Part shown: one piece after another, positions 1 through 10,219 of the stretch
Numbering within the stretch: the stretch's first letter is position 1
How the letters are laid out: every line of letters starts with the position of its first letter
NCBI RefSeq assembly: GCF_947632445.1
Contig: NZ_CANRPM010000014.1
Coordinates: 1-57,806 of the forward strand
Source of the DNA: an uncultured Bacteroides sp.
GTDB taxonomy: Bacteria; Bacteroidota; Bacteroidia; Bacteroidales; Bacteroidaceae
Length of the DNA stretch: 57,806 bases
Direction: 5' to 3'
Notes under the pieces: generated by a model
Told to the model about the DNA's origin: nothing
Database searches by the model: none
What the model saw: only the letters and a program-made list of their open reading frames with translations
Program-made: the position numbers and the translations under genes

Positions 1-1385
1 GGAACAAGACGATATGCCTCTTTGGTAATGTGGTGGGAATACATGCACTGTGCAACAAGAAACCGAAAGAACATAGTTTTCATATATGATACTAAATTTC
101 GTGCTTTTTGTTCCGTATCAAAACTACCTACAACAAGATATGTTTCTGTACAAATGGTGTGGGGTGGTAATATGTCTATCTTTGAGAATACCCTCCGTTT
201 CCCGTCTTTGCCCGGATTTCCTGCATGGTCGTAACCTACATACGAGGTTATCACCTTCCATTTGTCTATCAATTCCCGACCAACAGTAATTTCTTCACTG
301 CGATAAGGCCCTTCTCCATTTTGCCATCTTAAAACAATATTGCCACTATCCTGCGGACGAACAAAAGTTGCTAATCCAAACGGTTTACGACTGGACACAA
401 CATCCGACATTTTCGGTTCATTGAACGCACATACTTTCCTTACAATAATAGCCGCAACATCGTATCGAATAAATGTGTCGAACTCATTCAAAGCTCGGAC
501 AGAATGTTGTGTACTATCTTTCTTTACATTCATAACATCACACAATCCTTCGTTGTCCCTGTCCCACAGAAAATAACATACCCCACCAGCAATATCTACA
601 CCCGGAAAACAATCAGCCGCATTTTCATAATCGACTAACATACGGATATGTTTGTCGTTTAACATTTCTTTTCGGAAATCATCTAATCCTTTTCCTCCGC
701 CAAACCAACGCGAAGGAATTATCATAGTCAAATAGCGGGGGTTGAGTTTTTTTGCTTGTTGTATAAATTTATGATATATTGGACTGGCGCTTGCACCATT
801 TCCTCCGTCGCTTAACTGGTAAGGCGGATTGCCTATAATGACATCGAATCGCATATCGGGAAATAAAAATTCGGGATTATCTGCATGAATAAATCGGTAG
901 GCATGGCTTTCCAACACCTCGCTACGGTCGTACACTTCGCGGCTCGCCCCGCAGTAGCGGCATCGTCCGTTCACCCACGTGTGGGCAGCCGGCTCGTAAA
1001 GGATATTGCCCTGCTCGTCGTCGAAAGCCGTGCATACGGAATAGTGCCCGTTAGCCGTCTTGGAGCAATACACCGACCGCCGAGACAGCAAGCCCGTCAG
1101 CTCCGTAATTGCCAGTCCGAAGAGTTGTTCTTTGAAAATATGGTCGGCACGCTCCTGCACATCGGGGATCTGTTCGGCAAGTCCTGCCATCAGACGGCGG
1201 GCAATCTCGCGCAGGAAGACTCCCGTTTTGCTACCGGGATCGAGGAATCGCGCATGGGGGTCGCTCCACAAAGACGACGGAAGCAAATCGAGCATCCGAT
1301 TGGCTACGTCGGGCGGCGTAAACACCTCGTCGTTGCTCAGATTGGCGAGGCAGGTCAGTACATCGGGGTTGTAATTCGGAATCAT
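1..1385 (-). CDS. Eco57I-like DNA adenine methyltransferase, C-terminus cut by window edge
   Basis: The reverse strand is open from the ATG at 1385 to the window edge (at least 461 codons, no stop). The N-terminus contains a SAM-binding-like stretch (FLDPGSKTGVFLRE), and near residue 185 there is a clear catalytic NPPY motif (VIIGNPPYQLSDGG), diagnostic of N6-adenine/N4-cytosine DNA methyltransferases. Downstream residues (SRWFGGGKGLDDFR, ending around EAYRLV) fit the Eco57I/TaqI-like methylase part of restriction-modification enzymes. Cysteines near residues 110-160 (a CRYCG pair plus two upstream) could bind zinc. Its ATG overlaps the stop of the upstream methyltransferase-like gene (ATGA), so the two are probably translationally coupled. 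A restriction subunit or fused endonuclease may lie beyond the edge. The target sequence cannot be predicted. Confidence 0.85.
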   Translation of the reverse strand, partial: MIPNYNPDVLTCLANLSNDEVFTPPDVANRMLDLLPSSLWSDPHARFLDPGSKTGVFLREIARRLMAGLAEQIPDVQERADHIFKEQLFGLAITELTGLLSRRSVYCSKTANGHYSVCTAFDDEQGNILYEPAAHTWVNGRCRYCGASREVYDRSEVLESHAYRFIHADNPEFLFPDMRFDVIIGNPPYQLSDGGNGASASPIYHKFIQQAKKLNPRYLTMIIPSRWFGGGKGLDDFRKEMLNDKHIRMLVDYENAADCFPGVDIAGGVCYFLWDRDNEGLCDVMNVKKDSTQHSVRALNEFDTFIRYDVAAIIVRKVCAFNEPKMSDVVSSRKPFGLATFVRPQDSGNIVLRWQNGEGPYRSEEITVGRELIDKWKVITSYVGYDHAGNPGKDGKRRVFSKIDILPPHTICTETYLVVGSFDTEQKARNLVSYMKTMFFRFLVAQCMYSHHITKEAYRLV

Positions 1386-2050
1386 GGTTCACCTATTTTT
1401 AGAAAGTGTACAAGCGGATATTCGGCAACGGGCGTAGGCAGAAAAGCCTGTTCGCCAAGGTCGGAAAAAAGGTTCGGCCCCTCCATCGGCTGGCTTTCCA
1501 AAAGATTTGCCAGCGTGAAGTCGCGCCGTTTGAACAAGCCCTTGCCCGTGTCAGACCACTCGGCAAAGACGATCGGCTTTTGCGCATCGTCCAGTGTTTT
1601 CAGAGTCAGCGCATCGCCCCAGACAATATTCAGTTCGAGCATCCGCCGCACCGTCCGGCGGCATGCCTCCTTGCACCCGTCGCCGAACAGAGACGTATAG
1701 GCGGCATCGAAGACCTCGAAAAGGCGCCGGCGGCAGACGGCTACATTGTCGGGCAGGATTTCAACGCCGTAGAGCGAACTCACGGCGAGGCAGGCATACT
1801 GCTCCCATACGATTTGCGGACGGGGATAGCGGGCGGCAACAACGGCAAGTTTGCGGTTCAGGATTTCGATGAGAAAAGCGCCCTGCCCGCAGGCGGGTTC
1901 GAGAAAGCGCGACGCAATGCGTTCGCACTCCTGCCCCACGAGGTCGCACATGGCTCGCACCTCGCGTTCGGCGGTAAATACTTCGCCGTGGTCGACGACA
2001 CGACGGCGGGAGATGATTTGGGCCGGTTGGGTATTTTCTTGTTTCGGCAT
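1382..2050 (-). CDS. Methyltransferase-like protein with SAM-binding motif but no catalytic NPPY
   Basis: About 222 aa from the internal ATG (MPKQENTQP). This start is preferred over the one at 2113 because upstream residues look non-coding. It shows EVFTA, then motif I (LEPACGQGAFLIEIL), an acidic motif-II-like YGVEILPDN, and NIVWGDAL. It has no [ND]PP[YF] motif IV, so alone it probably cannot methylate DNA. It ends in an ATGA overlap with the NPPY-containing methyltransferase, suggesting the two form one enzyme or a paired subunit arrangement. Family assignment (restriction-modification 'subunit M' type) rests on motif I and context. A long structured leader separates it from its likely promoter. 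Confidence 0.75.
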   Translation of the reverse strand: MPKQENTQPAQIISRRRVVDHGEVFTAEREVRAMCDLVGQECERIASRFLEPACGQGAFLIEILNRKLAVVAARYPRPQIVWEQYACLAVSSLYGVEILPDNVAVCRRRLFEVFDAAYTSLFGDGCKEACRRTVRRMLELNIVWGDALTLKTLDDAQKPIVFAEWSDTGKGLFKRRDFTLANLLESQPMEGPNLFSDLGEQAFLPTPVAEYPLVHFLKIGEP

Positions 2051-2131
2051 AGACTTCTGTATGCGAGCCTTCGCCGATATTCGGATAAGCAAAAAAGAAG
2101 GGCAATGAACCATTCGTTAGATTGCTTATCT

Positions 2132-2251
2132 TCAATCCAAGGTACGGCCAAGCACCTAATACACCAGATAAGCACGAATAGTTCACGCCCATTGGACGTG
2201 AACCCCGCCACTTACTCCCGTGTATTCAAAAATTTGGCCGTTTTGGATTGA
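2132..2251 (-). ncRNA. Rod-like structured leader or small RNA upstream of the methyltransferase pair
   Basis: A nested inverted repeat folds into one long rod on either strand: TCAATCCAA (2132-2140) with TTGGATTGA (2243-2251), CGGCCAA (2145-2151) with TTGGCCG (2234-2240), AATACAC (2158-2164) with GTGTATT (2220-2226), TAAG with CTTA, and a terminal GTTCACG/CGTGAAC hairpin (2181-2203). A separate GATAAGCAA/TTGCTTATC pair (2084-2130) lies nearer the gene. The only good promoter match (2336-2364) reads leftward through it toward the methyltransferase genes. It could be a 5' regulatory leader, an independent small RNA, or a MITE-like palindrome. Confidence 0.55.
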
Positions 2252-2335
2252 GGGAATAAGAGCTAAAGCTCAATTAATTATATATCTTTACTTTTTTATT
2301 TCTGTTTTTCTATCGTTTTTTAGAGTTCAACGCGA

Positions 2336-2364
2336 CAAAGATAGCAAATATTTCAATTCCGCAA
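2336..2364 (-). promoter_or_regulatory. Predicted promoter for the methyltransferase pair
   Basis: On the reverse strand TATCTTTG (2343-2336) matches the Bacteroides -7 consensus TAnnTTTG, with TTG about 18 bp upstream. Expected transcription start near 2329, giving a leader of about 280 nt before the ATG at 2050. Confidence 0.55.
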
Positions 2365-2365
2365 C

Positions 2366-2783
2366 TTACAGCGCATCGAAATTGTCGTCCAACTTATCGA
2401 GTTCATCCAGCAAGGAGTCGATGCGATGCCCGGTGCCTGCGGCTTGTCGTCAATACAAACAGCCGAACATCCAAAGCGGAATCCGGTTGCCGCTTCCGGT
2501 CTCTATACCATCCAATAGAGAAACTCCACCAGCTCTTCCAAGCTGTGATTATTGAACCACATGTTATCCAACGACACATACAGCACTTCGTCGAGAGTGG
2601 AGAAAGTCTCCTTGATATGTTGCAGCAGCAGTGTTGTCTTGCGACACCGCGTGCGCCCTTAATGCCAATGAGCCGCACATTCCAGTTTATGCGGCCATAC
2701 AAATATCGTTTGAAACGCAAATCCGTAGCGGCGAGTTTACGGTGAAACGTATTTACCAACGGTTGAATATCCACGTAATCCAT
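2366..2783 (-). pseudogene. Remnant of a DUF4143-type AAA ATPase
   Basis: Reading from ATG 2783, the frame begins MDYVDIQPLVNTFHRKL and continues to LIGIKGARGV, an N-terminus typical of AAA ATPases with a C-terminal DUF4143. Restoring one G in the Walker A region (GTCGCAAG for GTCGGCAAG, about 2630) recovers GKTTLLLQHIKETF and then DEVLYVSLDNMWF and LVEFLYWMV, after which a stop ends the match. The remaining stretch to 2366 reads in the same frame as a short unrelated tail (ending LDDNFDAL) interrupted by a stop. So the gene has a frameshift and a lost C-terminus. It lies next to an intact gene of the same general class. Confidence 0.7.
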
Positions 2784-2924
2784 AGCGGCGTAATTTATTT
2801 ATTTCGTTGCAAATATAATGAAACACTTTCGGGAAAGCGAATTTTCCATAAAATCTCACCTTTGGGGAAGTGCTTTATTTGTTCGTTTCGCAGAATGATG
2901 TCTGTCTGTCTCGACGTTTCGCCG

Positions 2925-4226
2925 TCACCTTCCGAGCATCCACTTCCACGCCGGCACAGCATGGACAATCCTGCCGTTTCTTTCGAAAGAACACTCCTCG
3001 TCAATCGTTATAATGGACAGTTTGTCGCATTGGGTTGCTTTCGATGCTTCCAACAGGCCGTTGATTTCCCGTTCTCTGGTATCTCTGTCGGACATATCCC
3101 ATGTAACCTGTATCAACTCATCGACATGTTCATTCCGCTGAATCACGAAGTCGCACTCGGCGGACTCCTGAAAATAAAAGATGCAGTCAGCAGGTTTCAG
3201 ATTACGATACAGATGAAGGAATACGATATTTTCCAACAGTTTGCCGTTGTCATCGCTCTGCGGAAGCAGCACGGCACTGCGCAAGCCGTTGTCGATGCAG
3301 TAATATTTCTTTTGGGACTTCTGTTCTTTCGCCAAGGAACGTTCATATTTGGGTATGCGGACAAACAGGAAAACATCGCACACATAATCGGCCCATCGGT
3401 AAAGTTCGTCCTTGTTTATCCGCAAGCCCTGCGATTTGATATCGTTGTATATCGACAATATCGAGGTCGGCTTGGTCAGATTGGCCATTATGCGTTTGAC
3501 AAAGTAGCGGAGAACCGGCAAATTCGCTATTCCGTAGTGCTCGGCAATATCTTTCAGGAGCATGGTGTCGAAATAGCCGTTCAGAAGCTGCAATTTCTCC
3601 GTCTCCGACGAGGTCAATACTACTTCAGGAAATGCGCTTGCATGATTATACTTGATAAAAGCATTGCGGACTTTTGCCTTGTCCTGTTCGAGATAACTAT
3701 CCGTGCCGATACCTTTGAACCGGCAATATTCGTTAAAAGAAAGCGGATAGGTCTTATGCTCGAGCGGATAGCCCCGCAAAGCCGTAGACAGTTCCGTAGA
3801 CAACATCGTGGCATTGCTGCCGCACAGATAGATGTTCTTGCAATAACTTTTATACACCCGTAAAACGAAATATTCCCAATCCTCGATAATCTGGATTTCA
3901 TCGAAGAACATATACACGTCTTTTATGGGCACGTCGGGATACATCTCCATATAGGAAACGATTATCTCGTCCAAGTCGTCGGAGGTCATCTTTTTCAAAC
4001 GCTCGTCGTCAAATCCTATCCACAGGATGTTTCTTACCGGCACACCGCTTTCAATCAGTGCATTAATCGCTATCATCATCAACGTGGACTTGCCGCATCT
4101 GCGTACACCGGGTATGGTGATGATTTTCTTGCGGTTTATCGGCAGCTCCTCATCGCGACGAATAACCTCGAACGGCATCTCCTGCTGTTTGAGCGCTATC
4201 AACGACTTAATAGTATCCTTTCTCAT
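2925..4226 (-). CDS. AAA ATPase with C-terminal DUF4143 nuclease-like domain
   Basis: A 433-aa protein. Walker A is IPGVRRCGKSTL near residue 40 and Walker B is VYMFFDEIQ, followed by LRVYKSYCKNIYLCGSNATML and LRGYPLEHKTYPLSFNEY, the usual AAA_14 signatures. The C-terminal half (KKYYCIDNGLR, LLENIVFLHLYR, ECDFVIQ) matches DUF4143, a PD-(D/E)XK-like fold. These proteins are common and highly duplicated in Bacteroidales; their role is unclear (mobile-element or defence links have been suggested). The start at 4226 (MRKDTIKS) is chosen because a TATATTTG promoter element lies at 4249-4256, inside the longer possible N-terminus. Confidence 0.85.
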   Translation of the reverse strand: MRKDTIKSLIALKQQEMPFEVIRRDEELPINRKKIITIPGVRRCGKSTLMMIAINALIESGVPVRNILWIGFDDERLKKMTSDDLDEIIVSYMEMYPDVPIKDVYMFFDEIQIIEDWEYFVLRVYKSYCKNIYLCGSNATMLSTELSTALRGYPLEHKTYPLSFNEYCRFKGIGTDSYLEQDKAKVRNAFIKYNHASAFPEVVLTSSETEKLQLLNGYFDTMLLKDIAEHYGIANLPVLRYFVKRIMANLTKPTSILSIYNDIKSQGLRINKDELYRWADYVCDVFLFVRIPKYERSLAKEQKSQKKYYCIDNGLRSAVLLPQSDDNGKLLENIVFLHLYRNLKPADCIFYFQESAECDFVIQRNEHVDELIQVTWDMSDRDTREREINGLLEASKATQCDKLSIITIDEECSFERNGRIVHAVPAWKWMLGR

Positions 4227-4248
4227 GTTCTCTTCGATGTTTTCCGTG

Positions 4249-4256
4249 CAAATATA
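4249..4256 (-). promoter_or_regulatory. Predicted -7 element for the DUF4143 ATPase
   Basis: TATATTTG on the reverse strand matches TAnnTTTG, about 23 bp upstream of the ATG at 4226. A hairpin CGGAAAC/GTTTCCG sits just upstream at 4274-4298. Confidence 0.45.
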
Positions 4257-4393
4257 CAAAGTTCCTCCAATAACGGAAACTATCCGAAAAAGTTTCCGAA
4301 TTTCGCGGAAAGATTATTGCATATTTCATCCTTTCTGCCGACTTCAATGCTTCCTTTGAATATCATCGTGAAAGCCCGGCTGCCTCCGACCGC

Positions 4394-6676
<2,283 letters not shown>

Positions 6677-6713
6677 AATTCGTTGACGATTGTTCTTTTT
6701 ATGTTTGCGGACA

Positions 6714-6744
6714 CAAAGATAAGGAAAGGCAGACGAGAAGCAAG
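6714..6744 (-). promoter_or_regulatory. Predicted copA promoter
   Basis: On the reverse strand TATCTTTG (6721-6714) is preceded 19 bp upstream by CTTG (6744-6741), close to the Bacteroides -33/-7 consensus. Expected start of transcription is about 30 nt before the ATG at 6676. Confidence 0.6.
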
Positions 6745-6857
6745 CGAAAACAAACGAATACAACGTTTTTTAATGTGATTTCACCGAACCGTCGCTCGAT
6801 TTGTCCCGAAATGCCGGAAAAGGGCCTGCCGACTGTACGTCCGCACAGAAAGGAAAG

Positions 6858-7610
6858 TCAGAGGATGTATCGCACTTCCTTGAAAAGGTAGCGTCGCAAG
6901 CGTCCTGTTTCGTCCTGCAGGAGGAGGCGTCCGTCCGGCTCCACGCCGGCCAGTCGGGCCGAGAAGCGTCCGTCCGCGTCTTCGTAGGGATGCAGGCCCT
7001 CGCGGCGGAAGAGGGCGTCGGCATAACGGCAGGCAGCGTCGGCGGCCAGGCGTCCGTCCGTGTCGCGGCGCAAGGCTTCGTAGGAAGCATGCAGGCGGCG
7101 GAGAAAGCCTTCGAGAACGGCCCGCGCGTCGCAGTCGCGGCCCGTGGCCTGTTTCAGCGACACGGGATTGGGTGCCGGACTGCGGAATACGGTCTGGTTC
7201 ACGTTGATGCCGATGCCGAGAATACAGCGGCCGATGCGGCTTCCCTCCAGTACGTTCTCGATGAGCATGCCGCAGATTTTCTTCTCGTGCAGGTAGATGT
7301 CGTTGGGCCATTTGATGGAGATGCCCTCCACGCACGTGTCCAATTCTTCCTTAACGGCCAGGGAGACGATTTGCGAAAGGACGAACTGCCGGCGTGCCTC
7401 GACGAAGCGGGGGTAGAGCACGGTGCTGAACAGCAGGTTGCGCCCGCGTTCAGACTCCCAGCTGTTGCCGCGCTGGCCTCTGCCGTCCGTCTGGAAGCGG
7501 GTGGTGACGGTGGTATATTCGGGCGGAGGCGTCGGGGCCGTGTCGCACAGGTCGGCCAAGTAGCGGTTGGTCGAATCGGTTTCCTCCAGCCCGATGATGG
7601 GGAAGGACAT
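6858..7610 (-). CDS. birA: Biotin--[acetyl-CoA-carboxylase] ligase
   Basis: A 250-aa enzyme that attaches biotin to the carrier domain of biotin-dependent carboxylases. Family signatures are ETDSTNRYL near the N-terminus, the biotinyl-adenylate loop GRGQRGNSWES, KWPNDIYL and GMLIEN, then GIGINVNQ. There is no N-terminal helix-turn-helix, so it is the enzyme-only (non-repressor) type. The start at MSFPIIGL (7610) avoids overlap with the upstream gene ending at 7618; an ATG at 7634 is possible. It is the last gene of an apparent yraN-mmcQ-birA transcription unit. Confidence 0.92.
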   Translation of the reverse strand: MSFPIIGLEETDSTNRYLADLCDTAPTPPPEYTTVTTRFQTDGRGQRGNSWESERGRNLLFSTVLYPRFVEARRQFVLSQIVSLAVKEELDTCVEGISIKWPNDIYLHEKKICGMLIENVLEGSRIGRCILGIGINVNQTVFRSPAPNPVSLKQATGRDCDARAVLEGFLRRLHASYEALRRDTDGRLAADAACRYADALFRREGLHPYEDADGRFSARLAGVEPDGRLLLQDETGRLRRYLFKEVRYIL

Positions 7611-7617
7611 TGCAGGC

Positions 7618-7974
7618 TCAGGGCAGTTCGTCATAGGCGCTGCGCATTTTCCGGGTGAATTTCTTGACGACTTCCTCGTAGGAATGGTCTATCAGATGCT
7701 TTATCAGCCGGTCGTCCGCGTCGCTGTCCAAGTGCACCTGGTTCCAGTACTTCTTGTTGAAATGCCACGCCCCTTCAACGGCGTTGTAGTGATCGCGCAG
7801 TTCGAGGGCATAGTCGGGGTCGCATTTCATGGTGATAAGGTCGGGCGTATTGAGGTTGATGCAAAGAAACATCTTTCCCATCACCCGGATTACGAGAATG
7901 TCTTCGCCGAAGGGCATGTCTTCGGTAGCCGCCTTCTTGGCAAGGCAATATTCGCGTGCGGTTTCTATATCCAT
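7618..7974 (-). CDS. MmcQ/YjbR family protein
   Basis: A 118-aa protein with the family layout: N-terminal helix MDIETAREYCLAKK, MPFGEDILVIRVMGKMFLCINL in the central sheet, MKCDPDYALELRDHY, then WNQVHLDSDADDRLIKHLIDHSYEEVVKKF. The CyaY-like fold is known for this family, but no defined biochemical role; DNA binding has been proposed from structure only. It lies 24 nt after yraN and 7 nt before birA on the same strand, so the three are probably cotranscribed. Confidence 0.88.
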   Translation of the reverse strand: MDIETAREYCLAKKAATEDMPFGEDILVIRVMGKMFLCINLNTPDLITMKCDPDYALELRDHYNAVEGAWHFNKKYWNQVHLDSDADDRLIKHLIDHSYEEVVKKFTRKMRSAYDELP

Positions 7975-7998
7975 AACGTTCGGTAAGTATGAAGAAGG

Positions 7999-8364
7999 TT
8001 AAAATACAGGCGGATAAAAGGCATTTTTCAGATGCCCGATGGCAAAGGGCGGATGGGCACCGACGGCCGTAACGATGTCGAAGCGGACGGGCAGGCAGAT
8101 GTCGAACTGCTTGATGTAGGCGTCGGCCGCCGTGATGATGTGGTGCACCTTCTGCCAGTCCACAGCCTCCTGCGGCTCCCCGCAGTCCGTATCGGTGCGG
8201 GTCTTCACCTCGACCACCACCAGTTCGCCTTCGTGCATGGCCACGATGTCCAGCTCCAGACGGTTCTTGCGCCAGTTGCGGTGGCATATCGTGTAGCCCC
8301 GGCTCTCCAGATAAGCCGCCGCGGCGTCCTCGCCTTCCTTTCCCAATCGGTTGTGTGCTGCCAT
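7999..8364 (-). CDS. YraN/UPF0102 family nuclease-like protein
   Basis: A 121-aa protein with the UPF0102 pattern: N-terminal LGKEGEDAAAAYLESRGY, RNWRKNRLELDIVAMHEGELVVVEVKTRT (the D...E-V-K core of a PD-(D/E)XK nuclease-like fold), and KVHHIITAADAYI. YraN proteins are widespread and thought to act on DNA, perhaps in recombination or repair; the exact role is unproven. The start at MAAHNRLGK (8364) is preceded by a TAAATTTG -7 element at 8392-8399. It is divergent from the small gene at 8450. Confidence 0.9.
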   Translation of the reverse strand: MAAHNRLGKEGEDAAAAYLESRGYTICHRNWRKNRLELDIVAMHEGELVVVEVKTRTDTDCGEPQEAVDWQKVHHIITAADAYIKQFDICLPVRFDIVTAVGAHPPFAIGHLKNAFYPPVF

Positions 8365-8391
8365 ATAGCCGTCTTTTTTCTTTTCGGGAGG

Positions 8392-8441
8392 CAAATTTAC
8401 GTTTTTTCCGCTTTGTATTTGCAGCAGGAACACTATTTTTG
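8392..8441. promoter_or_regulatory. Divergent promoter region between yraN and the 77-aa gene
   Basis: Leftward, TAAATTTG (8399-8392) serves yraN. Rightward, TTTG (8412-8415), an 18-bp spacer and TATTTTTG (8434-8441) serve the gene at 8450. The rightward transcript would start almost at the ATG. Confidence 0.5.
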
Positions 8442-8449
8442 CAGAAAAT

Positions 8450-8683
8450 ATGAAAAAGAGAGACAAAACGCGTGCGAAAGCAACGCCCGGCGAGCCCAAA
8501 CGCGATCAGCGCATTGTATGCCTGATGAATGAAGAGGAACAGCGGATTGTGAACCGTTATCTGGAAAGGTATAAGATAACCAACAAGTCGCGCTGGTTCA
8601 GGGAAACAATTCTCATGTTTATCCATAAGAATATGGAAGACGACTATCCGACCCTCTTCGGTGAGCACGACATGAGGCGGTAA
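8450..8683 (+). CDS. Small basic protein, possible ribbon-helix-helix type
   Basis: A 77-aa protein with a basic N-terminus (MKKRDKTRAK), a short strand (DQRIVCLMN) and two helices (EEEQRIVNRYLERYK, SRWFRETILMFIHKNMED). The strand-helix-helix order resembles ribbon-helix-helix DNA-binding proteins, but no diagnostic motif is seen, so the assignment is tentative. A well-placed promoter (8412-8441) and the tight position before tadA (31 nt) support it as a real gene cotranscribed with tadA. Confidence 0.7.
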   Translation: MKKRDKTRAKATPGEPKRDQRIVCLMNEEEQRIVNRYLERYKITNKSRWFRETILMFIHKNMEDDYPTLFGEHDMRR

Positions 8684-8714
8684 TCTCCCCAAACCCTTTA
8701 ACTCTCCTGACAAA

Positions 8715-9149
8715 ATGGACAACACGTTCTACATGAAACAGGCCTTGGCGGAAGCCCGGAAGGCGGCCGCGCGCGGTGAAGTGCCCGTCGGGGCGATCGT
8801 GGTATGCAAGGACCGCATCATCGCCCGTGCCCATAATCTGACCGAAACCCTGACGGACGTAACGGCCCATGCCGAGATGCAGGCCATCACGGCGGCTGCG
8901 TCGGCACTTGGCGGCAAATACTTGGACGAGTGTACGCTCTACGTCACGGTGGAGCCTTGCGTGATGTGTGCCGGTGCCATTGCTTGGGCGCAGACCGGCC
9001 GCCTTGTCTTTGGCGCCGACGACGAGAAGCGGGGCTATCGGCGCTATGCACCGCAGGCGCTCCATCCCAAAACAGTCGTGGTGAAAGGCGTGATGGCCGA
9101 CGAATGTGCCGACTTGATGAAAGAGTTCTTTCGGGAGAAACGCCGTTAG
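8715..9149 (+). CDS. tadA: tRNA-specific adenosine deaminase
   Basis: A 144-aa zinc-dependent deaminase that converts A34 to inosine in tRNA-Arg. The cytidine-deaminase-fold zinc site is seen as HAEM (proton-shuttle Glu) and PCVMCAGAI (two zinc cysteines), with the N-terminal MKQALAEARKAAARGEVPVGAIVV typical of TadA. Length is normal. Downstream genes are on the opposite strand, ending 3 nt away. Confidence 0.93.
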   Translation: MDNTFYMKQALAEARKAAARGEVPVGAIVVCKDRIIARAHNLTETLTDVTAHAEMQAITAAASALGGKYLDECTLYVTVEPCVMCAGAIAWAQTGRLVFGADDEKRGYRRYAPQALHPKTVVVKGVMADECADLMKEFFREKRR

Positions 9150-9151
9150 TC

Positions 9152-9445
9152 TTATTCCTTTATCTCCTCGTAATCCACGTACTCTCCGTCGTCTTTGGAG
9201 AAGATGCGTTCCTTGCGCTTGACGCGTATCCCGTCTTCTTCGGGGCGGTGGCCGTCGTCCGTGTCGGTCGGGGTGCGCGATGATTGCCGGTTGTTTCCGT
9301 AGAAGGTATAGTCGCGGAAATCCTGCGAAGGCGGGTTCTTCCGTCTGAGGCCGAAGATGCCGCGTACAATGCTGCCGATGAGGCTGAAGCCGATAATTAG
9401 TATCGCTATGAAGAGTATGAACAGAAATCCTAAGAAATGTAACAT
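9152..9445 (-). CDS. Small membrane-anchored protein, DUF4834-like
   Basis: A 97-aa protein with one N-terminal transmembrane helix (FLFILFIAILIIGFSLIGSI), then a basic loop and an acidic, low-complexity tail (TDDGHRPEEDG, ending DDGEYVDYEEIKE). The layout matches the DUF4834 family of Bacteroidetes, which has no known function. It follows pssA/psd on the same strand after 64 nt and may be the last gene of that unit. Confidence 0.75.
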   Translation of the reverse strand: MLHFLGFLFILFIAILIIGFSLIGSIVRGIFGLRRKNPPSQDFRDYTFYGNNRQSSRTPTDTDDGHRPEEDGIRVKRKERIFSKDDGEYVDYEEIKE

Positions 9446-9509
9446 GTGTATCGAGCGTTTAAGTTGTTTCTGATAACAACGACTGCAACAATCATGCCAG
9501 GCGGAAAGT

Positions 9510-10217
9510 TTATTTCTTCCGCCCGGTAAACCATGACAGCAGGATGTACCAGACGATGCAGGTAACCAATCCCCGCACTTGTAAGGTAGCCAAAAAGAGA
9601 ATGCAGAGCAGCAGGAAGAGGAAGCTCACCCCGTTATCCTTCCACGACAGGTTTCTGAACTTCAGCGAGAACATCGGGATTTCCGACACCAGCAACCAGG
9701 AAAACAGGCAGACCAATGCCAGCAGACAGAGCGGATGAAAACCGCCCCCGATAAGCAAGGAGTGGTAACCTGCGGTGAGCGAAGCCCAAAACAAGGCATT
9801 GGCAGGTACGGGCAGGCCGATGAAGGAAATCGCCTGGCGCGTATCGTTGTTGAACTTAGCTAAGCGCAGCGCCGAGAATACCGTAATGAGAAAAGCCGAG
9901 TAGGGCAGCCAGGCAGCCACGCTTTCCATGTAGGCGGGATAAGGCATTTCCTTGAACAGAGAAAACACAATGAGCGACGGCGCCAGGCCGAAGCTGACGT
10001 CATCGGCCAGTGAATCCAAATCCTTACCGATGACGGAATGAGCGTTCAGAACCCGTGCGGCCAGTCCGTCGAAGAAGTCGAACATTGCACTGATTATGAT
10101 GAAGAGTAGCGCCGATTCGTAACGTGCTTCGAAAGCCATCACGCCGGCGATGCAGCCCGAAAATAAGTTCAGGCAGGTCAGTGCGTTAGGAATATATCGG
10201 GTGATGCGGTTGGCCAT
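9510..10217 (-). CDS. pssA: CDP-diacylglycerol--serine O-phosphatidyltransferase
   Basis: A 235-aa integral membrane enzyme that makes phosphatidylserine from CDP-diacylglycerol and serine. The CDP-alcohol phosphotransferase signature is visible near residues 48-75: DFFDGLAAR ... GKDLDSLADDVSFG (D..DG..AR..G..D..D pattern). Several hydrophobic segments follow. It starts 2 nt after the end of psd on the same strand, so the two steps to phosphatidylethanolamine are encoded together. Confidence 0.93.
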   Translation of the reverse strand: MANRITRYIPNALTCLNLFSGCIAGVMAFEARYESALLFIIISAMFDFFDGLAARVLNAHSVIGKDLDSLADDVSFGLAPSLIVFSLFKEMPYPAYMESVAAWLPYSAFLITVFSALRLAKFNNDTRQAISFIGLPVPANALFWASLTAGYHSLLIGGGFHPLCLLALVCLFSWLLVSEIPMFSLKFRNLSWKDNGVSFLFLLLCILFLATLQVRGLVTCIVWYILLSWFTGRKK

Positions 10218-10219
10218 AA

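Noticed and set aside
2631..3863. Long forward frame (410 codons) opposite the DUF4143 ATPase
   Set aside because: The reverse strand encodes a full ATPase with Walker motifs; the forward frame has no recognisable motif and is a shadow.
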